This document shows positions 9,090 through 17,472 of a DNA stretch of 64,000 nucleotides, one piece after another. A program made the translations under genes and the position numbers. A model generated the notes under the pieces. That model saw only the letters and a program-made list of their open reading frames with translations. It did not search any database and was not told the DNA's origin. The stretch covers positions 305,689 through 369,688 of the forward strand of contig NZ_JANLNM010000008.1 of the NCBI RefSeq assembly GCF_024701975.1, read 5' to 3'. The first letter of the stretch is position 1, and every line of letters starts with the position of its first letter. Source of the stretch: Variovorax sp. ZS18.2.2. GTDB lineage: Bacteria > Pseudomonadota > Gammaproteobacteria > Burkholderiales > Burkholderiaceae_C.

Positions 9090-9359
9090 ATGGATGAAGA
9101 CCTCGACGCACTCACCCGCGAAGCGCTGATCGCGGAAGTCCGCAAGCTGCGCGCCGCGATCCGTCAGCACAGGGATTCGAGCGGCCACGAACTCTGCTGG
9201 CACCACCCCGATCTCTGGGCGCTGCTGCCCGACAAACGCGACCCGCGTTTCATCGTGCCCGACTGGCCGCAGTTCATGCGGGGCTGCGTGCGATACCGGC
9301 AGTCGCTCGACGAGCAGGTGCCCGATGCGCCGCGGGCGGGGCTGGCGTTTGAAGACTGA
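9090..9359 (+). CDS. Small conserved protein with CWHHPDLW motif (89 aa)
   Basis: Small acidic protein with a predicted N-terminal helix (LTREALIAEVRKLRAAIRQHR) followed by a conserved-looking block HELCWHHPDLWALLPDK. The Cys/His cluster hints at metal or structural binding, but no function is assigned. Start chosen at ATG 9090 because GGAGG precedes it by about 10 nt; the frame is open further upstream without a ribosome site. Confidence 0.65.
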   Translation: MDEDLDALTREALIAEVRKLRAAIRQHRDSSGHELCWHHPDLWALLPDKRDPRFIVPDWPQFMRGCVRYRQSLDEQVPDAPRAGLAFED

Positions 9360-9434
9360 GCCACGCCGGTACCCGGAGTCACTTCACGGCGGTGCTGCCA
9401 ACTCTTGCAGACGAAACCGTGGCGCTCCCTGGGT

Positions 9435-10178
9435 TCAGACAGCGTAGCCGCCCGTGACCTCGATCGACTGCGCGTTGACCCAGCCGCTCTCGCCGGACAG
9501 CAGGTGGGCGATGACCCGGCCGACTTCCTCCGGCTCGCCGACGCGGCCAAGCGCGGTCTGCGATGCAAGCAGGGCCTCGAACTCGCTGGTCAACCCGCCG
9601 CCCAGCTCGGTGCGTATCGCGCCGGGGGACACGGCATTGGCGCGGATGCGCCGCTCGCCGAACTCCTTGGCCATGTAGCGCGTCAGCACTTCGAGCCCGC
9701 CCTTGAATGCCGCGTAGGGCGCGACGCCCGCGGTGGCCACGCGCGTCGTGGCGCTGGTGAGGTTCACGATGCTCGCGCCCTGCGCCATCAGCGGCAACAG
9801 TGCCTGCGTGAGAAAGAACGGCCCCTTCAAGTGGACGTTCATGAGGCCGTCGAACTCCGCGGGCGTGACCGTCTCGATGGGGTTGTAGAGCCCGTAGCCC
9901 GCGTTGTTGACCAGGCCGTGCAGCGTCGTGGCGCCCCATGTCGTCTTCAGCGCATGCCGCACCGTGTCGCGGAACGCGCCGAAGCTCTGCGCATCGGCCA
10001 CGTCGAGCGCAAGCGCCACGGCCTTGCCGCCCGCAGCCTCGATGCGCCGGACGACGGCATCGGCCGCCGCCGGATTGCTCTTGTAGGTGAGGATGACGCC
10101 CATCCCGCGCTGTGCGCATTCGACCGCGGTGCTGGCTCCGATGCCTCGGCTGCCGCCGGTGATGACGATGACGCTCAT
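9435..10178 (-). CDS. SDR-family oxidoreductase (FabG-like)
   Basis: A 247-aa short-chain dehydrogenase with the Rossmann glycine motif TGGSRGIG (residues 7-14), a VNNAGYG segment (NNAG), the Ser of VNLTSATTRV, and a catalytic-type YAAFKGG (Tyr-x-x-x-Lys). Length and motifs fit NAD(P)-dependent 3-oxoacyl-ACP reductase-like SDRs; the substrate is unknown. It is divergent from an AraC regulator across 150 nt containing paired direct repeats, so it is probably that regulator's target. Confidence 0.9.
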   Translation of the reverse strand: MSVIVITGGSRGIGASTAVECAQRGMGVILTYKSNPAAADAVVRRIEAAGGKAVALALDVADAQSFGAFRDTVRHALKTTWGATTLHGLVNNAGYGLYNPIETVTPAEFDGLMNVHLKGPFFLTQALLPLMAQGASIVNLTSATTRVATAGVAPYAAFKGGLEVLTRYMAKEFGERRIRANAVSPGAIRTELGGGLTSEFEALLASQTALGRVGEPEEVGRVIAHLLSGESGWVNAQSIEVTGGYAV

Positions 10179-10237
10179 GTCTTTCTTTCGTGTGTTGAGG
10201 TGTGCACTGACGATATCGATCGCCCCCCGACGCGGCA

Positions 10238-10272
10238 TGCCTGTTCTTGCCTCAAGCCTGCCTATTCCTGCC
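10238..10272. promoter_or_regulatory. Candidate AraC-type operator: direct repeats 21 bp apart
   Basis: Two 14-bp direct repeats, TGCCTGTTCTTGCC (10238-10251) and TGCCTATTCCTGCC (10259-10272), match at 12 of 14 positions and begin exactly 21 bp apart, that is two helical turns. They lie in the divergent space between the SDR and the AraC regulator. AraC-type activators typically bind half-sites with this phasing; the assignment is inference from position and spacing. Confidence 0.5.
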
Positions 10273-10328
10273 CGATGGCCTGCCCGGTGACTTGTGCAAT
10301 GCATCGCGCTGCGGTTAGATGCACGGCA

Positions 10329-11237
10329 ATGAAAGATCAGCTGAACGAACTGCGCGCGCTCGCTGCGGGCGCCGCCAACCGGCGCACCGAGACCGGCATC
10401 CCGCGCGTGGCCATGGTCAAGGGCGCGATCCCCGAACACGAACTGGCTGCCGTCTACGACCCGATGGTCAATCTCATCCTGCAGGGCAGCAAGTCGATGA
10501 CGGTGGGAGACCGCACGCTGCACTACGACCCCGCGACCTATTTCGTGATGTCCATCGACCTGCCCGCGGTCGGCACGGTGCGGCCGTCTGCCTCGGGCGA
10601 GCCGTATCTCGCCGTCAGCCTGACGCTCGATCCCGCCGTGGTTTCCGCCTTGCTGATCGACCTGCCCAAACCTGCCGATGCAGGCGAGCACCAGGCCGGC
10701 TTCTCGGTGGCCGCCGTGTCGGCCGAATTGATGGATGCCTGGGTCCGCATGCTGCGGCTCATGACGCGGCCGGACGACATCCCGGCGCTGGCGCCCGCCT
10801 ACGAGCGCGAGATTCTCTACAGGGTGCTGCAGGGCCCGCACGGCTGGATGCTGCGCGACATCGCGAACCCCGACACCGCGCTCGCGCGCATCGGTCTCGC
10901 CATCCAGTGGATACGGCGCGACTTCGCCAAGCCGCTGCGCATCGACACGCTGGCCGAGAAAACCGCGATGAGCCCGTCCGCCTTCCACCGCCATTTCAAG
11001 ACGGTGACCGCGATGAGCCCGCTGCAGTTCCAGAAGCGCATTCGCCTGCTGCAGGCGCGCATGTTGCTCATCGCGGGCGGCAGGAACGTCACCGCCGCCG
11101 CGTTCGACGTGGGCTACCAGAGCCCAACGCAGTTCAGCCGCGAGTACGCCCGCGCGTTCGGCCTGCCCCCGACGCAGGACGCGGCACGGATTCTCGAGAC
11201 CGTGCGGGCGCCCGGCAGCCTCAGAGCCGCTCGATGA
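10329..11237 (+). CDS. AraC-family regulator with AraC_N effector domain
   Basis: A 302-aa regulator of the group with an N-terminal cupin-like AraC_N domain (IPRVAMVKGAIPEHELAAVYDPMVNLILQG) and a C-terminal double HTH (IDTLAEKTAMSPSAFHRHFK and VTAAAFDVGYQSPTQFSREYAR). It is divergent from the SDR gene. In this subfamily the regulator commonly activates an adjacent aldo-keto reductase or SDR gene, which fits the layout. Its 3' end overlaps the convergent thiolase gene by 17 nt. Confidence 0.92.
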   Translation: MKDQLNELRALAAGAANRRTETGIPRVAMVKGAIPEHELAAVYDPMVNLILQGSKSMTVGDRTLHYDPATYFVMSIDLPAVGTVRPSASGEPYLAVSLTLDPAVVSALLIDLPKPADAGEHQAGFSVAAVSAELMDAWVRMLRLMTRPDDIPALAPAYEREILYRVLQGPHGWMLRDIANPDTALARIGLAIQWIRRDFAKPLRIDTLAEKTAMSPSAFHRHFKTVTAMSPLQFQKRIRLLQARMLLIAGGRNVTAAAFDVGYQSPTQFSREYARAFGLPPTQDAARILETVRAPGSLRAAR

Positions 11238-12399
11238 TCGTCACGTTCGCCATGCCGCCGCCTTCGCACATCGTCTGCAGCCCATAGCGCTTGCCGCGCT
11301 GCGCGAGCGCGTGGACGAGCGTGGTCATCAGCTTGGTGCCCGAGGCGCCCAGCGGGTGCCCCAGCGCGATCGCGCCGCCGTTGACGTTCAGGCGGTCCGG
11401 GTCGGCGCCCAGTGTCTGCAGCCAGGCCAATGGCACCGGCGCGAAGGCTTCGTTGACCTCGTACAGGTCGATGTCCTCGATCTTCATGCCGGCCTTCTTC
11501 AAGGCGCGTTGCGTTGCGGGCAGCGGCGCCTCCAGCATGATCACCGGGTCGTGCCCCATCACGCTCATGTGGTGGATGCGCGCGAGCGGCTTCACGCCCA
11601 GCGCCTTGAGCCCGCGCTCGTTCACCACCATCACGCCGCTAGCGCCGTCGCAGATCTGACTCGCGCTGGCCGCGGTGCAGCGGCCGCCTTCGGCGATCAG
11701 CTTCACGCCGGCGATGCTCTCCAGCGTGGCGTCGTAGCGGATGCCTTCGTCGGTGGTGTGCAGATCGGCCGGCTCGGTGCCGTCGTTCATGCGAGCGGCC
11801 ACGGGCACGATCTCGGCATCGAAGAGGCCCGCCTTCGTCGCGGCGATGGCGTTGCGATGGCTGCGCAGCGCGTAGGCGTCGAGCTCGGTTTTCTCGATGC
11901 CGTAGTTCTTCGCGATCATCTCGGCGCCGGTGAACTGGCTGAACTGGATGTCGGGGTAGCGCTTCTGCATCAGCGGGCTCACGTAGAAGCCCAGGCCGTT
12001 CTTCATCGGCAGGATGTTCGGCGTGCCCATGGGCACGCGCGTCATGCTCTCGACGCCGGCGGCGATCACGATGTCCATGCTGCCCGACATCACGGCCTGC
12101 GCCGCGAAGTGCAGCGCCTGCTGCGACGAGCCGCACTGCCGGTCGACAGAAGTGGCCGGCACCGACTCGGGCAGCCGCGAGGCCAGCACCGCATTGCGCG
12201 CGATGTTCGAAGCCTGCTCGCCGACCTGGCCGACGCAGCCCATGATGACGTCCTCGACCTGCGCAGGGTCGACATCGGTGCGCTCGACCAGCGCGTTGAG
12301 CACCTGTGCGGCGAGGTCGGCGGGGTGCCAGCCGGACAGGCGTCCGTTGCGGCGGCCGCCTGCGGTGCGGGCGGCGGCGACGATATAGGCTTCGGGCAT
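11221..12399 (-). CDS. Acetyl-CoA C-acyltransferase (thiolase)
   Basis: A 392-aa type II thiolase, either degrading 3-ketoacyl-CoA or condensing acetyl-CoA. Active-site residues are visible: nucleophilic Cys89 in VDRQCGSS, the His of GGAIALGHPLGASG, and the C-terminal Cys in MCEGGGMANV. The neighbouring downstream gene on the same strand is an SDR of the 3-hydroxyacyl-CoA dehydrogenase type, so the pair could carry out the last two steps of a beta-oxidation cycle. ATG at 12399 has AGGAGACC upstream. Confidence 0.94.
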   Translation of the reverse strand: MPEAYIVAAARTAGGRRNGRLSGWHPADLAAQVLNALVERTDVDPAQVEDVIMGCVGQVGEQASNIARNAVLASRLPESVPATSVDRQCGSSQQALHFAAQAVMSGSMDIVIAAGVESMTRVPMGTPNILPMKNGLGFYVSPLMQKRYPDIQFSQFTGAEMIAKNYGIEKTELDAYALRSHRNAIAATKAGLFDAEIVPVAARMNDGTEPADLHTTDEGIRYDATLESIAGVKLIAEGGRCTAASASQICDGASGVMVVNERGLKALGVKPLARIHHMSVMGHDPVIMLEAPLPATQRALKKAGMKIEDIDLYEVNEAFAPVPLAWLQTLGADPDRLNVNGGAIALGHPLGASGTKLMTTLVHALAQRGKRYGLQTMCEGGGMANVTIIERL

Positions 12400-12430
12400 G
12401 GGGGTCTCCTGTTGATTGCGAGAAATTGTC

Positions 12431-13213
12431 TTAGCGCGGCGCCATGCGGATTGCGCCATCCAGCCGCACGCTCTCGCCGTTGAAGTAGCCGTTGGTGATC
12501 ATCAGCTCGGCCAGCGTCGCGTATTCCGCCGGATTGCCCAGGCGCTTGGGGAACGGCACCGAGGCCGCGAGCGCCGCCTTCACGTTGTCGGGTGCGCCCT
12601 GCAAAAGCGGCGTATCGAAGATGCCCGGCAGGATGGTGTTCACGCGGATGCCCTCGCTCATCAGGTCGCGCGCAATCGGCAGTGTCATGCCGACGATGCC
12701 GGCCTTCGACGCGGTGTAGGCCGCCTGCCCCATCTGCCCGTCCTGCGCGGCCACCGAGGCCGTGTTGACGATGGCGCCGCGCTCGCCGTCCTGCAGCATG
12801 TCGAGCGTGAGCATGCCGGCCGCCGACTTGGCGATGCAGCGGAAGGTGCCCACGAGGTTGATCTGGATGATGCGATCGAAGTTGGCGAGCGGAAAGTGCT
12901 TGATCTCGCCCGTCGCCTTGTCGCGGCTCGCGGTCTTCACCGCATTGCCGGTGCCCGCGCAGTTGACCAGCACCCGCTCCTGCCCGTGCGCCGCGCGGGC
13001 CTTGGCGAAGGCCGCGTCGACCTGCTCTTCGGAGGTGACGTCGACCTTGCAGAACACGCCGCCCAGTTCCTTCGCGAGCGCCTCGCCCTGCTCCGCGTTG
13101 AGGTCGAACAGCGCGACCTTCACGCCGTGGCTGGCCAGGCGGCGCGCGGTGGCGGCGCCCAGGCCCGAGGCGCCGCCGGTCACGACGGCGGAAATACTGG
13201 CATCGAGTTGCAT
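12431..13213 (-). CDS. SDR, 3-hydroxyacyl-CoA dehydrogenase type 2-like
   Basis: A 260-aa SDR close to the HSD10/HSD17B10 group. It shows the cofactor motif TGGASGLG (residues 11-18), VNCAGTG, the catalytic Ser in VNTASVAA, and YTASKAG (Tyr/Lys). The HSD10-like C-terminal ending PKRLGNPAEYATLAELMITN is also present. It would oxidise 3-hydroxyacyl-CoA to 3-ketoacyl-CoA for the thiolase 31 nt downstream. The gene is divergent from a large MalT-like regulator (108 nt between starts). Confidence 0.9.
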   Translation of the reverse strand: MQLDASISAVVTGGASGLGAATARRLASHGVKVALFDLNAEQGEALAKELGGVFCKVDVTSEEQVDAAFAKARAAHGQERVLVNCAGTGNAVKTASRDKATGEIKHFPLANFDRIIQINLVGTFRCIAKSAAGMLTLDMLQDGERGAIVNTASVAAQDGQMGQAAYTASKAGIVGMTLPIARDLMSEGIRVNTILPGIFDTPLLQGAPDNVKAALAASVPFPKRLGNPAEYATLAELMITNGYFNGESVRLDGAIRMAPR

Positions 13214-13321
13214 CTTGGCTTGTCTCCGGATGGATTGTCTGAAAGCGACTTTAGGCCGCAGAATCGACCGCCGGAATCGTCGGAAGCGACGGAATTTCAA
13301 GGCGCTCACTCCCCGTTTGCG

Positions 13322-16051
13322 ATGCCTTCTCCTGCTTCTCCACCGCCGCCCTCTCCCCGGATTCTCGAGACCAAGCTGAACCCGCCGGCGTTCGTCGTCA
13401 CGCAGGTGCCGCGCACCACCATCGGCCAGGAGGTCGCGGCGGCCGGCGTCAAGCTGGTGCTGGTGCGCGCACCCGCCGGCTTCGGCAAGACCACCGCCAT
13501 GGCGCAGATCCGCGAGCGCATGGAAGCGCAAGGCACCGCCACCGCCTGGCTCACGCTGGACCGTGCCGACAACGACGTCTCGCGCTTTCTCAACTGCCTG
13601 GCCGAGGCCGCGCAGCGCCTGGGCGTGGAAGAGCCCCGCGCCAACGGCCCCTTCGACGCCGTCGCCGCGCTGGCCGCGCACGACGCGCCCTTCACGCTCT
13701 TTCTGGACGACTTCGAGGTGGTGCAGGAGCCCGCCGTGCTCGGCCTCGTGCGCGAGATCATCGAGCAGCTGCCGCGCCGCGGGCAGATCGTGATCGGCTC
13801 GCGCAGCCTGCCCGACCTCAGCCTGGGGCGGCTGCGCGCGCGCGGCCAGCTGATGGAGATCGACACCGACCGCCTGCGCTTCACGCTGGAGGAAACCAGC
13901 GCCTTCTTCGGCTTGCGGCAGGCCCATGCATCGCAGACATCGCAAGGCTTGCAGACGCTGCCGGCCGACCTGCTCTCGCAACTGCACCGCAAGACCGAAG
14001 GCTGGGTGGCCGCCATCTGGCTCGCGTCGATGGCGCTGGAGCGGCACGGCACCGAGACCGGCTTTGTCGAGCGCTTCTCGGGCTCCGACCGCGCCGTGGC
14101 CGAGTACCTGGCCGAAGACGTGCTCGCACACCAGCCCAAGGAGATTCGCGACTTCCTGCTGCGCACCAGCATCCTTCGGCAGCTCGATGCCTCGGTGTGC
14201 CAGGCGCTCAACCCGCGCATCGACTGCGCGGCCATCCTGGAACAACTGGCCGCGGCCAACCTTTTTTTGACGCCGGTGAGCGGCGACGGCCGCGCGTGGC
14301 GCTATCACAGCCTGTTCGCCGACTTCCTGCGCGCCCAGCTGGCGCGAGACCACCCCGGCGAGATCGAGCGGCTGCACCTCGCGGCCTCGGGCTGGTACGA
14401 ATCGCAGGACCGGCCCGTGCCCGCCATCGACCACGCGATCGAAGGCGGCGACCATCCGCATGCGTTGACGCTGCTCGACAGCTACGCGGGGCAGTTCCTC
14501 GAACAGGGCCGCATGCGCATGCTCGCGCGCTGGTTCTCCGCCATTCCGGAACACCAGCTGCGCGCGCACCCGTTTTTGCAGCCCATCGCGCTGTGGGCCA
14601 CCTGCTTCACGCACGGGCCGTGGGAGGCGATGCAGATGCTCGAGCAATCGGGCTGCATCGACAGCGAGATTCCCGAAGTGCGCGCGAGCGCGCACACGCT
14701 CGTGCCGCTGCTGCTCGCGATGCAGGACCGGCACGACGAGGCGTATGAAGTGGGCCGCACCAGCCTTGCGCGGCTGCCCACCGGGCTGCCCTTTGCCGAC
14801 AGCGTGCTGCTCAATGCGATGGCGCACATCCTCGCCGTGCGCGGCGACCAGCGCGAGGCGCAGCGCCTCCTCGATGCCGCGCGGCGGGAGCAAGGGAACA
14901 GCACCTTCAACCGCATGTACACCGAGTCGCTGGCGGGCCTGTTCGACCTGCACGAAGGCCGGCTGCGGCAGGCGACCGCGCGGCTGCGCATGGCAGTCGA
15001 TACGACGCATGCCGTGTCCTACAACCACAGCCACGGCAACGCCTGGGCCGGCGTGCTGTATGCCGGCGTGGTGTACGAATCGAACCAGTTGCCGCAGGCC
15101 GACCACCTGCTGAATGTGTACCTGCCGCTCGCACGCGACGTGGGGCTGCCGGACCACATGATCCTGAGCCATGTGATGCGCTCGCGCATCGCGTTCCATG
15201 CGGGCGACATCGACGCGGCCGTGCAGGCGCTGACCGAACTCGAGTACCTCGGTCACCACCGGCAACTGCCGCGCGTGGTGGCCGGTGCGAAGCTGGAGCG
15301 CTCGCGCATGCTGCTGCTGCAGGGCAACGGGCCCGCGTCACGCGATGAGTTGTTGCGTGCGGACGATCCCGAGCTGTGGGAACGCGAACGTCGGCAACGG
15401 CTGCCCGCGCACGACCTCGACTACCTGGCGCTGGCGAAGGCGCGCTGGGAGATTGCATTCGGCGATGCGCGCGCGGCGCTGACGGCGCTCGATGCCGAGA
15501 TGCACGCGGCCATCGCCTCGAACCGTTATCGCCGTGTGCTCAAGCTGCGCGTTCTGCGCGCGATGGCGTTGCAGCGCGCCGGCGATGTCGCTGCCGCGAT
15601 CGATGAGATCAGCGCCGTGCTGCAGACGGCGAGCCAGGAAGGCTTCATGCGGCTGATCCTCGATGAAGGGCCGGCTGTGGGCATGCTGGTGCAGCGGTAT
15701 GCGAATGCGGCGGCGCAGGAGGTGGCTGCTTCGTCTGCTCCCTCGACGCGCGGTGATCCGATTTTTGCGGACTATCTGCAGCGGCTCCTGCAGGCGATGG
15801 GGCCGATGGCGGCGGTCGATGCGGAAACGGCGCCGGCTGCTGGCGATGCAATCAAGGAGCCGCTGACGCGCAAGGAGATCCGGGTGCTGCAGTTGCTGGC
15901 GGAGGGGTATTCGAACAATGCGATGGCGGAGAAATTGTTCGTGTCGGACAGCACGGTGCGCACGCACCTGCGGAATATCAATATGAAGCTGGATGCGAAG
16001 AGTCGAACGCAGGCTGTGGCGATTGCGCGACGGCTGGGCGTGATTCGGTAG
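13322..16051 (+). CDS. MalT-like LuxR-family ATP-dependent regulator
   Basis: A 909-aa STAND-type regulator. The N-terminal NTPase has Walker A APAGFGKTT (about residues 49-57) and Walker B FTLFLDDFEV. A long helical TPR-like sensor region fills the middle, and a C-terminal LuxR HTH (LTRKEIRVLQLLAEGYSNNAMAEKLFVS then STVRTHLRNINMKL) ends the protein. Members oligomerise on binding a ligand plus ATP and then activate transcription. Its divergent position opposite the SDR-thiolase pair suggests these as targets; the inducer is unknown. Confidence 0.92.
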   Translation: MPSPASPPPPSPRILETKLNPPAFVVTQVPRTTIGQEVAAAGVKLVLVRAPAGFGKTTAMAQIRERMEAQGTATAWLTLDRADNDVSRFLNCLAEAAQRLGVEEPRANGPFDAVAALAAHDAPFTLFLDDFEVVQEPAVLGLVREIIEQLPRRGQIVIGSRSLPDLSLGRLRARGQLMEIDTDRLRFTLEETSAFFGLRQAHASQTSQGLQTLPADLLSQLHRKTEGWVAAIWLASMALERHGTETGFVERFSGSDRAVAEYLAEDVLAHQPKEIRDFLLRTSILRQLDASVCQALNPRIDCAAILEQLAAANLFLTPVSGDGRAWRYHSLFADFLRAQLARDHPGEIERLHLAASGWYESQDRPVPAIDHAIEGGDHPHALTLLDSYAGQFLEQGRMRMLARWFSAIPEHQLRAHPFLQPIALWATCFTHGPWEAMQMLEQSGCIDSEIPEVRASAHTLVPLLLAMQDRHDEAYEVGRTSLARLPTGLPFADSVLLNAMAHILAVRGDQREAQRLLDAARREQGNSTFNRMYTESLAGLFDLHEGRLRQATARLRMAVDTTHAVSYNHSHGNAWAGVLYAGVVYESNQLPQADHLLNVYLPLARDVGLPDHMILSHVMRSRIAFHAGDIDAAVQALTELEYLGHHRQLPRVVAGAKLERSRMLLLQGNGPASRDELLRADDPELWERERRQRLPAHDLDYLALAKARWEIAFGDARAALTALDAEMHAAIASNRYRRVLKLRVLRAMALQRAGDVAAAIDEISAVLQTASQEGFMRLILDEGPAVGMLVQRYANAAAQEVAASSAPSTRGDPIFADYLQRLLQAMGPMAAVDAETAPAAGDAIKEPLTRKEIRVLQLLAEGYSNNAMAEKLFVSDSTVRTHLRNINMKLDAKSRTQAVAIARRLGVIR

Positions 16052-16267
16052 TTCCAGCGCCCCGTCACCCCCCTCGCCGCCATGGCACAGCGTTGCCGCG
16101 AGGCTGCCCGCTGTCGGCGAGCACCCCCGGCCTTCCGTCCAGTCGCCTCAGGACTACGGAAATCGGTGATACCGCCACCCCCGCGCAATCCCTAGCATGG
16201 CTGACAGAACAGCCCAGCCCGCCAGGGAGCCCCCAGCAGAAATGCTGAACAAAGCAGCGCGTCCGAA

Positions 16268-17068
16268 ATGCCCAGAGGTATCCCCAACCCCGCCGCCATG
16301 TACGGCATCGCCCCTCGCCCCTGGGGCTTTGAAGTCTCGCTCGTGCGCAACGGCATCCGTTACTACCGGCAGTTCGGCAAGGCCAGCTACGGCGGCCTCG
16401 AGCAGGCGCTGCTGCAGGCGCAGGACTGGCGCGACGCCGTAGTGCGCAGCGTGCCGCCGGTGGCGCGGCGCACGCGGGCCGAAAAACTGCGGGCCAACAA
16501 CACGACGGGCGTCTCCGGCGTCTTCTGCCAGGTCGCGTCCGGCGGCCGGGTGCGAGCGTGGGTCGCAAAAACCTACATCGGGCAGGACGAGATCCTTCGC
16601 ACCGACTTTCCGGTCGATGCGGTGGGCAGCGGGGCGCTGGCGCTCGCCATCGAGGAGCGCGAAAAGCAACTGGAACGCATGTCGGGCCTGGCGCGGCTGC
16701 ATCCGGCCGAAGAGGCGATCCGCCAGGGCCTGACGCTGCAGCCGCCGGGGCCGCGCGTTTCCAAGCGCTCGAAATCCGAAATCACCCGCAGCACCAACTC
16801 CAGCGGCGTGAGCGGGGTGCAGTTCAAGATGCCCAACGCGGGCCATCCCGGCTACTGGCTGGCGACCACGTTCACCGCGGGCAAGGGCAGCGTGTGCAAG
16901 GCTTTCTCGGTGAAGGAGCACGGCCACGACATGGCCAAGAGCCTCGCCATTGCCGAGCGCGAGCGCCAGCTCGCCGAAAAACTGAAGGAAGCCGAGCAGC
17001 AACACGCATCGTCGTCGCCCGACCTCTTTCTTGCACGCAGGGCCGGCGGCCAGACGGCCCGGCCATGA
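16268..17068 (+). CDS. Triple AP2-like-repeat protein (266 aa)
   Basis: The protein consists of about three related modules: residues 11-60 (GIAPRPWGFEVSLVRNGIRY), 77-138 (NNTTGVSGVFCQV ... LAIEEREKQLERM) and 177-238 (TNSSGVSGVQFKM ... LAIAERERQLAEK). The (N)xSGVSGV start, a central W/Y strand and a terminal helix are the hallmarks of bacterial AP2/ERF-like DNA-binding repeats, which also occur as accessory domains of HNH nucleases. No nuclease domain is present. The basic linkers between modules fit a DNA-binding role. The next gene overlaps it by 4 nt (ATGA). There is no strong ribosome site at 16268; ATG 16298 is an alternative start. Confidence 0.65.
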   Translation: MPRGIPNPAAMYGIAPRPWGFEVSLVRNGIRYYRQFGKASYGGLEQALLQAQDWRDAVVRSVPPVARRTRAEKLRANNTTGVSGVFCQVASGGRVRAWVAKTYIGQDEILRTDFPVDAVGSGALALAIEEREKQLERMSGLARLHPAEEAIRQGLTLQPPGPRVSKRSKSEITRSTNSSGVSGVQFKMPNAGHPGYWLATTFTAGKGSVCKAFSVKEHGHDMAKSLAIAERERQLAEKLKEAEQQHASSSPDLFLARRAGGQTARP

Positions 17069-17445
17069 CGAACCTCAAACCCCTTCATCAGCTGCTGCGG
17101 GTGGCTTCGCATCTGCTCGACCAGGCGGCCACGGAGGTGCGCGAGACCCAGCTGGAGCCGACCTCCGAGAACATCGAGAGCATCGGCCGGGCGCTCCTCG
17201 AGGTGATGGAGGTGCAGCGCAAGATCTTCGCGGAGCATCCCGAGCTGCGACCCAAGACGCTCGCGGCGTCCGACCGGGAGGCCGACGCCAACAAGCTCTT
17301 CACCCAGTTCATGCTCGAAGCGCTGGAGCTGGAAGACACGGGCAACACCGTGGCGGCGGTGGAGCGCTATACGCGTTTCATCGGCATCTCGCCCTCGTAC
17401 CACCACCGCGAGATCGCGCGGGCCGAGATCCGTCGGCTGACTTAG
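17065..17445 (+). CDS. Hypothetical protein translationally coupled to the AP2-like gene (126 aa)
   Basis: Mostly helical, acidic protein with no recognised family. Its ATG overlaps the stop codon of the AP2-like gene (ATGA), so the two products are probably made together and may interact. The C-terminal segment (LELEDTGNTVAAVERYTRFIG) resembles a single TPR-type helix pair, but this is weak. It is followed by a short tandem TTAG run at 17444-17455 and then the convergent acyl-CoA dehydrogenase gene. Confidence 0.6.
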   Translation: MTNLKPLHQLLRVASHLLDQAATEVRETQLEPTSENIESIGRALLEVMEVQRKIFAEHPELRPKTLAASDREADANKLFTQFMLEALELEDTGNTVAAVERYTRFIGISPSYHHREIARAEIRRLT

Positions 17446-17472
17446 TTAGTTAGTTGATCAGCCACCGGGCGT

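Noticed and set aside
13260..13310. GGAATCGTC/GGAAGCGAC short repeats in the SDR/MalT-like divergent region as operator
   Set aside because: Copies are short and degenerate, and no spacing rule is visible.
12431..15265. 944-codon open frame on the minus strand across the MalT-like gene
   Set aside because: Only its first part (12431-13213) is the SDR; the rest is a GC-rich antisense shadow of the 909-aa LuxR regulator, which has clear domains.
17444..17455. TTAG tandem run after the AP2-partner gene
   Set aside because: Three short units only; probably slippage, with no sign of a functional repeat or CRISPR.
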